DNA from: CAZXWN01 sp964644695 [NCBI: uncultured bacterium]
GTDB lineage: Bacteria > UBP4 > UBA4092
Assembly (NCBI GenBank): GCA_964644695.1
Contig: CAZXWN010000010.1
Coordinates: 26,208-90,207 of the forward strand
Direction of reading: 5' to 3'
Length of the DNA stretch: 64,000 bases
Shown here: positions 23,847 to 33,654 of the stretch, piece by piece
Numbering within the stretch: position 1 is the stretch's first letter
How the letters are laid out: every line of letters starts with the position of its first letter
Notes under the pieces: model-generated
Databases searched by the model: none
The model's input: only the letters and a program-made list of their open reading frames with translations
Told to the model about the DNA's origin: nothing
Position numbers and translations under genes: made by a program

Positions 23847-26615
23847 ATGATGCGAATACAAAAACTTAAAGAATACGGAATCCCCGCCGGCATTATTGAA
23901 GAGTGGGAAAAACACTACGGTCCAGAACTATTATCTCTTCAGCATCGCGCTGTGGTAGAAGGTGGTGTGTTAAACGGCCGCAGTCTGGTCGTGTCTGGTG
24001 CGACTTCTTCCGGGAAAACATTAGTCGGGGAAATGGCGGCAATTCAACGGGCTGCCCGCCATGAAAAAGTGATTTATCTGGTGCCCTTGAAATCTCTGGC
24101 GGAAGAAAAATACCGTCAGTTTGTCCGGACTTATGGTGCCTATGGTTTAAGAGTTCTGGTCTCCCATCGGGACCGTCAAACCCATGATGACTCTCTGCGG
24201 CAGGGTCAGTTTGATCTGGCTGTCGTGGTATATGAAAAACTCCAGGCGCTATTGGCGCGGGAACCTGATTTACTTCGGGAAGTCCGTCTCGTGGTTGTGG
24301 ACGAATTGCAAACCGTGGGCGATCCGGAACGCGGCGGCGACTTGGAAATCCTGTTGACCCGTATTCTCCGCGATGCCAAACACCGAGGCGGTCCCTTCCA
24401 GATGGTTGGATTGTCTGCTGTCCTGGGAAATCCTGATGAACTGGCGCGATGGTTGGAAGCTGGATTATTGATTCATCCGGAACGACCATTGGAACTTCGC
24501 CGCGGGGTTCTGTTCGGTACCCATTATCAATATCATGAAACTAACAGTGGACTGGTCGGTCATGAAATTTTGGCAACTCCCAATAGTACCGCTGGCGATG
24601 GACTCTCTGAAGACACGTTAGATGTTTCAGATACAGACCCCTATCATGGAGAGGAAGTCCGGAGAGCGGCACTGTTTTTTGCCGCTGAGTCTTTGGAATC
24701 CACCTTGGTATTTGTACCGACACGGCTTTTATCTCGGCACTGGGCGCAAATGGCATCGGATGAGTCAAATCTTCCTGCCGCGGTGGAATCTCTGCGGCGG
24801 TTGGATGTCATGGAACCTTCTGCTGCTCGGGACATCCTGGCCCAACAATTAGAAAAAGGTGTTGCTTTTCATAATAGCGACTTGGGTCCTGAATTACGGT
24901 CTATCGTGGAAGAGGGGTTCCGTACCGGCGAAATCAAACTCCTGTTTTGTACTGCCACCCTGGCTCAGGGTGTAAACCTTGCCGCTAAGAACACAATCAT
25001 TGTACCAGAAACATATCGGTACTCAGAACGGTCTGGGGGATTTGTGAGTTACTCTCTCCCCATTAATGAACTGGAAAACCAAGGAGGCCGTGCCGGCCGT
25101 CCTGGCACTGGAGATACCTTTGGGCGGATGATCCTGGTGGCCTGTTCCGAACATGAGAGAAGCCACCTCTGGACTCGTTATATTGCACCCCCGATGCAGA
25201 CCGTGAATGGTACTGTAAAGGCCATGCCCTTTGAACCGGTTCGATCTGCTTTACCTCATCGGTCTTGGGATACCTTTGTCTTACAACTGGTAGCTTCTAA
25301 ATCCGCATTTACGGTGGAGCATTTGGGTGCTTTTTTCAAAGAAACACTGGATGGTGAAAGAATCCTTTCCCAAAACCGTCAGGGTGAACCTGCCCTACTG
25401 GCTCGATTGGCAGAGAGTATAAGCCGACTGAAATGTGGTCGGTTCCTGGTGGAATTACCAGACGGGACTTTGGCTGCAACCCATGCAGGACATCTGACCG
25501 CCACTTCGGGAATTACCGCTGAAGGAATGGATTGGTTACGGGTATGGCTGCCTCGGTTTGAAGAAGGCCGCCGGGATGTATTGGAACAGTTGCTGTTGTT
25601 GTGTCTGATGCCGGAAGCTCGGTGTCATCCTGTTCCCGTCAAAGAAACGGAATGGCGGGGAGCTTTGGTGCGTGAGCCTCTGTTTCGGCATATTACCGAA
25701 CGCGGACTGGATACTGGCCGTGTTCTGAAACCACTTCTGGAGGAGACCCCTCTGAAGCCCAGAGATAAGGCCTCGGCTCTCAAAAAGGCACTGACCCTCT
25801 ATGATTGGATTTCCGATATCTCTACCTTGGAATTGGAACGAAGACATAACCTGTTTGCAGGAACTATCCGTAATCTCGCCCATGAAATTGCCTGGTTGGC
25901 AAAAGCGGCTGCCGCCGCAGGTGCTTTGAGGGGATGGCCGGAAACGCTCTGGAAAACCTGGGACCGACTGGCGTATCGGTTGTATGCCGGTGTGGAAGAA
26001 GAATCTTTATCCATTGGAATTTTACCCGTAGAGGGATGGTCTCGGGATACAGCCCATGCACTCACCCGCCAGGGTTATGATACACCTGAAACCCTGAAGC
26101 AGGTCGGAGAATCTGAAATGGCTCGTTGGATACACCCGGTGCTGGCGTCTCGTATATCTGCCTGGGCTAACCGTAAGGCCAGAACCCAAGTGGTAACTCC
26201 GGAATTAGGCGCTGATGTAACTCGGGATCGGCTGGAGTTAACAGGTGTTCCCGTTAAACGGCGGACGGTTGCCCGATTTAATGGGCATCTGTTGGAATTA
26301 CCGAACAGCTCTTATCTGGTCTTGTTGAAATTGGCACGAGCCCGGTTGGCAGAAGCTGCTAATGGGACACTCCGAGCCGGTTGGGTATATCGTGACCAGT
26401 TGGATTCATCCGACCAATGGCGCGCAATTTCCCGGCTTCGGGGTCAACTGGCACCACATCTTGCTGACCCTAAAGAAGCAATTCTTGAAAATGATGGCTG
26501 CGGTTATTACAAACTCCGAGTCCATCAGGAAAATCTTTCTGTGGATGAGTCCGCTCATTTGAATCACTGGGATAGTCGGCTTCACCCAGCCCAGACCTTG
26601 GTTAAAACAGCTTAA
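23847..26615 (+). CDS. Ski2-like DEAD/DEAH-box helicase (Hel308-type organisation)
   Basis: A 922-residue superfamily 2 helicase. Motif I is ATSSGKT, motif II DELQ (in place of DExH), motif III SAVLGN, then VAFHNSDLGPELR, FCTATLAQGVNLAA (motif V) and NQGGRAGRPG (motif VI). The C-terminal half is helical, with an HhH-like part (about 735-785: GIL PVEGWSRDTAHALTRQGYDTPETL). Relatives unwind branched DNA or process RNA. An ATG at 23802 lies upstream of the -10 element and cannot be used from that promoter; the pair ATG ATG at 23847/23850 has AAGGAGA six bases upstream. It is a single-gene unit. Confidence 0.85.
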   Translation: MMRIQKLKEYGIPAGIIEEWEKHYGPELLSLQHRAVVEGGVLNGRSLVVSGATSSGKTLVGEMAAIQRAARHEKVIYLVPLKSLAEEKYRQFVRTYGAYGLRVLVSHRDRQTHDDSLRQGQFDLAVVVYEKLQALLAREPDLLREVRLVVVDELQTVGDPERGGDLEILLTRILRDAKHRGGPFQMVGLSAVLGNPDELARWLEAGLLIHPERPLELRRGVLFGTHYQYHETNSGLVGHEILATPNSTAGDGLSEDTLDVSDTDPYHGEEVRRAALFFAAESLESTLVFVPTRLLSRHWAQMASDESNLPAAVESLRRLDVMEPSAARDILAQQLEKGVAFHNSDLGPELRSIVEEGFRTGEIKLLFCTATLAQGVNLAAKNTIIVPETYRYSERSGGFVSYSLPINELENQGGRAGRPGTGDTFGRMILVACSEHERSHLWTRYIAPPMQTVNGTVKAMPFEPVRSALPHRSWDTFVLQLVASKSAFTVEHLGAFFKETLDGERILSQNRQGEPALLARLAESISRLKCGRFLVELPDGTLAATHAGHLTATSGITAEGMDWLRVWLPRFEEGRRDVLEQLLLLCLMPEARCHPVPVKETEWRGALVREPLFRHITERGLDTGRVLKPLLEETPLKPRDKASALKKALTLYDWISDISTLELERRHNLFAGTIRNLAHEIAWLAKAAAAAGALRGWPETLWKTWDRLAYRLYAGVEEESLSIGILPVEGWSRDTAHALTRQGYDTPETLKQVGESEMARWIHPVLASRISAWANRKARTQVVTPELGADVTRDRLELTGVPVKRRTVARFNGHLLELPNSSYLVLLKLARARLAEAANGTLRAGWVYRDQLDSSDQWRAISRLRGQLAPHLADPKEAILENDGCGYYKLRVHQENLSVDESAHLNHWDSRLHPAQTLVKTA

Positions 26616-26774
26616 TGGGTTTTTACCCCTCTGAGTGGTCTATGTTGGGGGGAAGAGTAAAACGTTTTCTAATTGATTTTCAGTGAGTTATCCAAGGTGA
26701 TGAAGGAATGGTAAATTTGTGGTTTACAGGATTTAGGGAGAGGAGTACTATATGACAAAGGGATAATCAGGGGT

Positions 26775-29700
26775 ATGAAAATAACCTCTAAATTTAACTT
26801 GCTGGTAATAAGCCTGCTTTTACTGGCTCTGGTTGGGTTGGTGGGATACCAGACACACCAGCAAAAACAACAGTCTTTATGGGTGGCCCGGGAATTGGAG
26901 GCACACCAAGATTATCTATTGAATCTGGTTAGTCATGAACAGGATACCTTATCTCGTGAGGTTTGGGAATTAACACTTATTCCTGGTATCACGAATCACT
27001 TTATATCCGAAACAGATTCGATTGATTCCCGGTTACAGGGGGGACTGGATGATGTCTGGATTACAGATCCACAGGGTAATGTTCATAGTTATTACCACAA
27101 AAATCCCCAATCGCCTCCGATTACTTTACCTGTCTCTTCAAATGAAATCGCAAGTTTATTCAAAGAAACTTATAGCACCCCTTTGTTTATCAAAACCGCA
27201 CAAGGAGTATTGTTACTAACAGGTTCACCTGTCAGACAAAGTGGAACTCAGCCCACAGGATATGTTGTTGCTGGGCAAAGATGGGATAGTAATTTTGAAA
27301 AAAGGATTAGTCAGCAACGGGGAACACCTATTCAAGTAATTCCCTATCCGACCACTGTAAAACAAGAAAAGTCTGACCCTAAACGCGGTTTATATTACAG
27401 TTCAACCTTTCTCTATACTCAAAGCAAGCAGCCTATTGCCTATTTGCAGGCGAAAATTCATTCTCCATTCCTGGAGCAGAATTATCGGTTCATGTGGCAA
27501 TTAAAAGTCATTAATCTGGCGATAGGAGTAGTCTTATTATCTTTGTTAGCAATGGCTATTACCTATTGGATTAATAAACCTTTGGAAAAGCTCTCACTTT
27601 CATTACAGACCCATGACATTAATTACTTAAAATCACTACTTCCTAAACAGGACGAGTTTGGAAATCTGGCTCGGACTATCAAGGATTTCTTTCAGCAACA
27701 GGAAGCCTTGCTGCAGAGTGAGAACCGGATGCGGCTATTATTGGAAGGTGCTATTGAAGCAGTTCTTCTCGAACGGGAAGATGGAACTATCATGGATTGC
27801 AACAACCGGGCTTTGTGGATGTATGGTTATACCCGCAGTGAAATGTTACAGCTTAATGGTATTAAAGATTTGCGGGTTGAGGATGCCATACACCAGATAA
27901 CATCTCATACGGATTCCCGGTTTCCAGATAGCCAGCTTATTGAAGGATGGAATCGGCGCAAAGATGGCTCTTTATTCCCGGTTGAAGTTAGTATTGTTCA
28001 AATAATACTAGAAGACAGAAAAGTATTCATGGTCTATGTTCGTGATATCACCCAAAGGAAAGAAGCGGAGAAACAAAGCAAGGCATTATATGAGCTGGCA
28101 CTGAAACTGACAGAGGTGACGGATATCCATCAGGCTGTTTCAAGTTCTCTTGACACTGCTTTGTCACTCACAGGTCTTTCTTTCGGTTCAATCTATCTGA
28201 TGAATCCAGCGACCCATTATTTTGAGCTGCAGGACAGTCGGAACATGACTCCAGATATGCTGGAGGTGATGCAGCAGGTTACTCCAGATACTCCCTGGTG
28301 TAGGGATATTATGGGAGGGAAGGTTGTATATGGACAGGATTATCTCCCTGAAAGTTTTATCGGGGACAGTTCCGAACTTATAACTGACACGGCATTCATT
28401 CCAATCAAATCTGCCAATCAAGTGATTGGTTCTCTGAATGTGGCCAGTCGTCCCAACGAAATACTGACGCCTGAAGAATGTCGTGTTTTGGAAAGCGTGG
28501 CAAATCAGTTTGGAAGCGCACTGGTCAGAATACAATTTGAAGCTGAACTGCGTGAGACTGTGCAGATGTTGAATGCCTTAGTGGAATCTTCGCCGGCGGC
28601 CATTATCTTATTAGACAATAATGGAAAAGTCCGATTATGGAATGCCGCTGCTGAGGAAATCTTCGGTTGGACAAGTGAAGAAGTGCTTGGTAAGGTCCTT
28701 CCAAACATTCCGGAGAGTAAGGAGCAGGAATCTTATGAGGTTCAGCAGTCCATTTCCAAGGGGGTTCGTATCCGGGATATGGAACTCAGACGGATGTGTA
28801 AGGATGGTCGGATTATTGATGTCTCATTGAATGGGGCCCCTCTTTATGGGCCTGAGGGTCAGCTGATCGGTCTGATGGGGATTATGCTGGACATCACAGA
28901 GAAAAAACAAGCATTAGAAAAACTAAAGACGGCAGCCTTCTTTGACCACCTTACAGGACTCCCGAACCGAAGCCGATTCATGGAGCGGTTGAATCATCTG
29001 ACGGCCAGATCCGAACGGCATCCTGATTTTAACTTTGCTGTGCTATACATGGATTTAGATCGGTTCAAGGATATCAACGACAGTATGGGACATCCCACAG
29101 GTGATCGTGTCCTCCGAGATGTGGGACAACGAATAAACCAATCTTTACGATTGACAGATATGTTGGCTCGAATTGGTGGCGATGAGTTCACTCTTTTGAT
29201 GGAAGATGCTACTACCCCGGCAGATGTGATTCCCATGGCAAATCGTATTTTAGATGTTTTGAGTGAGCCTATCCGTATCCATGGTCGCGACTTGGTGGTC
29301 AATACCAGCATCGGAATTGCTTTCTCCCGTCGAGATGATGGGAGCTGCAAGACTCCGGAGGAGATACTTCGGGATGCAGATATGGCAATGTATAGAGCCA
29401 AAGATACCAGTAAAGGAACCTATGCCTTATTTGACCAGCGGATGTTTGAAAGTATGCGGAGCCAGTTTGAGTTGGAAGCAGACTTAAGAACAGCATTAAG
29501 GGAGAATCAACTGTATCTTCGTTTTCAACCCGTAATGGATATTGAGAGAAATAATCTTTATAGCATAGAAACCTTGGTTTATTGGGACCATCCCGAAAGA
29601 GGTCCTATTACTCCGGGAGTGTTTATTCCAGTCGCCGAATTGACGGGATTGATTGCTCCTCTGACAGAATGGGTATTACTTGAAGCCTGTCGCCAGATAG

Positions 29701-30254
29701 CTCAATGGAAAATGGAGTTCCATGAGATGGAGAATGTGGGTGTCTCTGTCAATGTATCACCCAAGTTATTTGATATAAACCGAATCACGGGTCCAGTCCG
29801 GGAGGCTTTATTGGAAACAGATCTGAATCCTGAGTCTGTTTTTCTGGAAGTGACAGAGAGTGCGGTTCTGAAAACCCCTAATCAAGCCCGTGAGATTTTC
29901 CGCGAATTAAAAGCTATGGGTTGCCGAATTCATCTGGATGATTTTGGAACAGGTTATACATCCCTTCATTACTTATTGAATTACCCAATCGATCTTATCA
30001 AGATTGACCGATCCTATATTCTCCATATGGAAGAAGACCCTCGGCATCGCAGGATGGTTATGGCTCTGCTCTCAATGGCACGGTCTTTACGTCTGGATGT
30101 TATTGCTGAAGGTGTCGAAACTCCTTCGCAACAAGAGTTTTTACGGCAGAATCACTGTCGATATATTCAAGGGAATCTTTATTCTCCTCCGCTTCGTTCC
30201 CTCGAAATGGAAGCCTTCCTGTCACGCCTGTACCGCGATCAGGTCTATGAATAA
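26775..30254 (+). CDS. Membrane-bound PAS/GAF GGDEF-EAL protein (cyclic di-GMP turnover)
   Basis: A 1159-residue signalling protein. Order: membrane segment (about 8-27), periplasmic sensor (30-235), second membrane segment (240-262), HAMP, PAS (about 320-440), GAF (450-590), PAS (605-715), GGDEF (about 725-890) and EAL (905-1155). The cyclase motif GGDEF is intact and is preceded at the usual distance by an inhibitory RxxD (RLTD). In the phosphodiesterase the EAL signature is ETL (SIETLVYW), while the metal and catalytic motifs EVTES, DDFGTGYTSL, KIDRSYI and EGVETPSQ remain. It could therefore both make and degrade cyclic di-GMP. A histidine kinase follows on the same strand after 91 bp. Confidence 0.92.
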   Translation: MKITSKFNLLVISLLLLALVGLVGYQTHQQKQQSLWVARELEAHQDYLLNLVSHEQDTLSREVWELTLIPGITNHFISETDSIDSRLQGGLDDVWITDPQGNVHSYYHKNPQSPPITLPVSSNEIASLFKETYSTPLFIKTAQGVLLLTGSPVRQSGTQPTGYVVAGQRWDSNFEKRISQQRGTPIQVIPYPTTVKQEKSDPKRGLYYSSTFLYTQSKQPIAYLQAKIHSPFLEQNYRFMWQLKVINLAIGVVLLSLLAMAITYWINKPLEKLSLSLQTHDINYLKSLLPKQDEFGNLARTIKDFFQQQEALLQSENRMRLLLEGAIEAVLLEREDGTIMDCNNRALWMYGYTRSEMLQLNGIKDLRVEDAIHQITSHTDSRFPDSQLIEGWNRRKDGSLFPVEVSIVQIILEDRKVFMVYVRDITQRKEAEKQSKALYELALKLTEVTDIHQAVSSSLDTALSLTGLSFGSIYLMNPATHYFELQDSRNMTPDMLEVMQQVTPDTPWCRDIMGGKVVYGQDYLPESFIGDSSELITDTAFIPIKSANQVIGSLNVASRPNEILTPEECRVLESVANQFGSALVRIQFEAELRETVQMLNALVESSPAAIILLDNNGKVRLWNAAAEEIFGWTSEEVLGKVLPNIPESKEQESYEVQQSISKGVRIRDMELRRMCKDGRIIDVSLNGAPLYGPEGQLIGLMGIMLDITEKKQALEKLKTAAFFDHLTGLPNRSRFMERLNHLTARSERHPDFNFAVLYMDLDRFKDINDSMGHPTGDRVLRDVGQRINQSLRLTDMLARIGGDEFTLLMEDATTPADVIPMANRILDVLSEPIRIHGRDLVVNTSIGIAFSRRDDGSCKTPEEILRDADMAMYRAKDTSKGTYALFDQRMFESMRSQFELEADLRTALRENQLYLRFQPVMDIERNNLYSIETLVYWDHPERGPITPGVFIPVAELTGLIAPLTEWVLLEACRQIAQWKMEFHEMENVGVSVNVSPKLFDINRITGPVREALLETDLNPESVFLEVTESAVLKTPNQAREIFRELKAMGCRIHLDDFGTGYTSLHYLLNYPIDLIKIDRSYILHMEEDPRHRRMVMALLSMARSLRLDVIAEGVETPSQQEFLRQNHCRYIQGNLYSPPLRSLEMEAFLSRLYRDQVYE

Positions 30255-30345
30255 TCGCGCTGCACGACGGATATCTTGCCTATTACAGGTCTAACCGACT
30301 TATAATTAAAATAATGAAAACGCTGTCTCTGCAGAGGACCGGGAG

Positions 30346-31686
30346 ATGAAGTGGAACCGGTCTGTTATATCCCGATACCGGTCCGGATTGTGGACGGGGT
30401 CCCTGGTGGTATTACTGGTGGTGGGAATCAATCTCAGCGGCTGGTTATTTTATCAGCAGGTGTGGGACATTCTCGATGATGGTCTGTCCCGGAGCCTTCA
30501 GTCTTTATCCACAGTAACAGCGCTTACACTTGATTACCGATTCACAGGTGATTGGGAAGCCTATTCTGAAGATACCCAACAGCAGATAGAAATGAACCGG
30601 TATCTGGAAGAACTCCGTCAGCAGATTCGAGTTCCGGCCCTTTATCTTATCAGTCCTGCTAAAAACAAAATCCTGGCACAGGCGAAAGACAAAACCCTTA
30701 ATCTGGGAGACCCCTTATTACTGGTGGATCAGATGGAAATCGATTCCGCCTTTGCGGGTGTTCCGGCGGCCGGGTTAGTGTTCCCGGTACGGAATCAGTA
30801 TTTTAAGCGAGGGTATGCTCCCATCCATGGAACGGAAGGGAATGTCGTGGCTGTTCTGGGTGTAGAGTCTGGCGTAACCTTTATGACGATTACCCGGCGA
30901 ATCCAGGACGCTCTATATTTATTCAGTGGGATAAGTTTTATTTTGATTATTCTTGCTATTTATATGTTGCACCGAGTGTACCGAACCTCTCTGAGGCTGG
31001 AAGAACAGATGTTGGTATCAGATAAGTATCAGTCGCTGGCTCAGCTTTCTGCGGGAGTGGCCCATGAAATCAGGAATCCCCTGGGTATTATATCCGGGAA
31101 TGCAGAGCTCCTCCATGATGAGCTGGTAGGTCAACCGTCATTACGGCCGATGGCTGGCAACATTCTGGAAGAGACAGAACGGATGAATAAGATACTATCG
31201 AATTACATGGATTTTGCTCGTCCGTCTAAACTTCAGAACGAGCCTGTTTCTCCGAAGGATGTCATTGCAAAGAGTGTCCAGCTTTGCCGGTATCAACTGG
31301 AAAAGGCCAACATTACTGTTGTAGAAGAATACCAGGAACCCATATCGCCTGTCAGGGGAGATGCCGGACGAATAAGACAAGTGTTCTTAAACCTAATATT
31401 AAATGCGCGGGATGCCATGTCCAAAGGCGGCACATTAACGACCCGGGTTATTGATCAGGACCGCTGGGTCCAGTTTGAGATAATTGATACTGGCAGTGGG
31501 ATTCCGAGGGACCAGCTTGATAAGGTCTTTGATCCCTTTTATACAACGAAGAATACAGGCAGCGGATTAGGGTTGGCAATTGCCCGCCGTATCATAGAAG
31601 ATCATCAGGGAAATATTACGATCGAGTCCCACCCAGGAAAAGGAACCGTGGTCAGAGTCCGGCTTCCTCATTATAAGGAAAAATGA
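30346..31686 (+). CDS. Membrane sensor histidine kinase (orphan)
   Basis: 446 residues. Two membrane segments (17-37 and about 188-208) enclose a periplasmic sensor of about 150 residues. The HisKA H box is SAGVAHEIRNPLGIISGNAELL; the ATPase part has N box (FLNLILNARDAM), G1 (IIDTGSGIP), F box (DPFYTTKNT) and G2 (GSGLGLAIARRI). There is no HAMP linker that I recognise and no response regulator gene in the window. AGAGGA lies seven bases before the ATG. The broken glycosidase gene begins one base after its stop, so both are on one transcript. Confidence 0.9.
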   Translation: MKWNRSVISRYRSGLWTGSLVVLLVVGINLSGWLFYQQVWDILDDGLSRSLQSLSTVTALTLDYRFTGDWEAYSEDTQQQIEMNRYLEELRQQIRVPALYLISPAKNKILAQAKDKTLNLGDPLLLVDQMEIDSAFAGVPAAGLVFPVRNQYFKRGYAPIHGTEGNVVAVLGVESGVTFMTITRRIQDALYLFSGISFILIILAIYMLHRVYRTSLRLEEQMLVSDKYQSLAQLSAGVAHEIRNPLGIISGNAELLHDELVGQPSLRPMAGNILEETERMNKILSNYMDFARPSKLQNEPVSPKDVIAKSVQLCRYQLEKANITVVEEYQEPISPVRGDAGRIRQVFLNLILNARDAMSKGGTLTTRVIDQDRWVQFEIIDTGSGIPRDQLDKVFDPFYTTKNTGSGLGLAIARRIIEDHQGNITIESHPGKGTVVRVRLPHYKEK

Positions 31687-31687
31687 A

Positions 31688-33610
31688 ATGGCTGATATAA
31701 AAACTTATATCCCGACCGGGAATGAATATATTACTTTACCCACTCTCCGAGAGACCGATGGTGCTATTGAAAGTTTGAATGTTGTCTATGAACAGTATCG
31801 GGGTTTATTGGAATTTACGGGATGTGAAAATCCAGTTTTTCCTTTTCTCCAACCTTGTTTGTATATCAATGAGAAAGAAATCCAACCCAAACCGGGTGAA
31901 CTTCAGTGGCGGCGATTAGAGAACTGGATTCCTCAATTTATCTGGAAGGTGGGGGATATCCAACTGACAGGGACCTATCTTACTCCGACGGGGGAACGGG
32001 GTTTAGCCATTCGCCTGGATATTACCTGTCTGAGTGAAACGGAAGTCCCTGTTTTCTATGGATTGAAAGGGACATGGCAATGGCTGAATCATGCCATTAA
32101 TATAACCAAGAAGATGCGAGTAGTGCGGCGAGTCGCTCCTGCGGCGTGGGGCAATACAATGATGCTGGAGGCAGCCCGAGAAACTTCCATTGTCTGTCTG
32201 GGATTACAATCCAGTCCGGACCTGGATACGATGTCATGGGGAACCCAGACCTATCCCGATCCGATATCCAGACAAGAGGGTTAACCTACCCTTGAATTTG
32301 ATTATCCTAATACCACTCCTTTTTTCTGGACCCTTGGTAAGACCTATATTCTAAAACCCGGTGAGACTCAAACACAGGATATCTTCTTTGGAGCTGCGGT
32401 AGATGAAGTAGGTGCTTTTACTTCAGCATTGGAAATGAAACGAAAATCGTTTGATGTTTGTCTGGAGAATACAGTCCAGTTCTTGAAGTCCCATCAACTT
32501 TCCCTGAATAAGACCCAGTATTCTTCAATTGAAGGGGAAGCCAGAGAATCCCTTGAATCCAGAATGAATCTCAATGCGTGGTTCTGTTATTTCTTTGCAT
32601 TGGGTCGGTGTCTGGACACTGAACATCTGGCATTAGTTACATCGCGGTCTCCTCGATATTATGTGAGCGCTGGTTACTGGGACCGGGATATTTTGTATTG
32701 GGCTTTCCCGGTTATTCTGGACATGCATCCAGAGTTAGCCCGTGAGATATTACTTCGAGTGTTCACTACCCATAATCGGAATGTGGGGATTCATTCACAG
32801 TATTTGGATGGGACAGTATTGGAACCGGGGTTTGAATTGGATGAATTATGTGCTCCGGTGATTGCCCTTGCAGATTATGTCGATGAGACCCGGGACGACT
32901 CCTTATTAGAATTACCGGAAGTTTGGAATGGATTAGAACATATTCTCAAGGTTCTTAATACCAAGAAACATCCTGAGGTGGATTTATACAGTACCTTCCT
33001 GTTACCTTCGGATGACCCTGCGATGTATCCCTATGTAACTTATGACAATGTGCTGGTGTGGAGAACACTGACAGAGTTGTCCTGGATATGGCATCAATAC
33101 AAAGAAGGGGATAAAGGGACTTTATTAAAGAAGCAGGCGACTGCGGTCAAGTGGGCAATCAATACCCATTGTATTGTGAAACAGGGAGAGACGGACATAT
33201 ATGCGTGGGCGGTAGATTTGAAGGGGAACTTCCAGATTTATGATGACCCTCCGGGTTCACTCCAGCTGATGCCTTTCCATGAATTTTGTTCCAAGTCCGA
33301 TGCTGTGTGGAAGGCTACTATTGATTACCTTCATTCTGCAGAGTACCGGTATTCCTTCGCAGGTAAACCCTTTGCTGCCATAGGTTGTGACCACTTCCCA
33401 CATCCGGCAGTTTTCTCCATGGTTAACATGATGTTAGGAAACAAGGCGGAAGAGGGTTTAGACTTGATTGTCCGGTCGCGGATGGATGATGGAATAGCCT
33501 GTGAATCTGTCAATGAAGAAACGGGAGCGCTTCAAACTGGGGCAGCGTTCGCCACACTGGCGGGGCTGCTGGCCCATGTCCTGTATATTTCGTATGACCC
33601 CAAAAAATAA
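31688..33610 (+). pseudogene. Glycosidase-like gene interrupted by one in-frame stop codon
   Basis: Codons 1-198 (31688-32281) and the region from 32285 to 33610 lie in the same frame and join without any other stop; only TAA at 32282-32284 breaks them. The 49 codons after that stop (PTLEFDYPNTTPFFWTLGK onwards) continue the protein-like sequence, so this is a point nonsense change and not a frameshift or two genes. The first part is beta-rich, the second helical with SAGYWDRDILYWAFP and ELDELCAP, resembling an (alpha/alpha)6-barrel six-hairpin glycosidase. I cannot assign a family. The ribosome site AAGGA and context with the GH36 operon suggest it once acted in oligosaccharide breakdown. 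Confidence 0.8.
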
Positions 33611-33640
33611 CCCCCCAGATGAATATCTGGAGGGTTTTGT
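33609..33640. terminator. Bidirectional terminator between the broken glycosidase gene and the GH36 gene
   Basis: Stem CCCCCCAGAT / ATCTGGAGGG (one mismatch), loop GAAT, with TTTTGTTGT on the plus side and TTATTTTTTG on the minus side. Confidence 0.8.
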
Positions 33641-33654
33641 TGTCTGTTTAGGTA

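Noticed and set aside
31688-33610. Two separate genes, or a frameshift, or recoded stop (Sec/Pyl)
   Set aside because: Both halves are in the same frame with coding sequence right up to the TAA, and TAA is not a Sec or Pyl codon; a nonsense change or base error is simpler.
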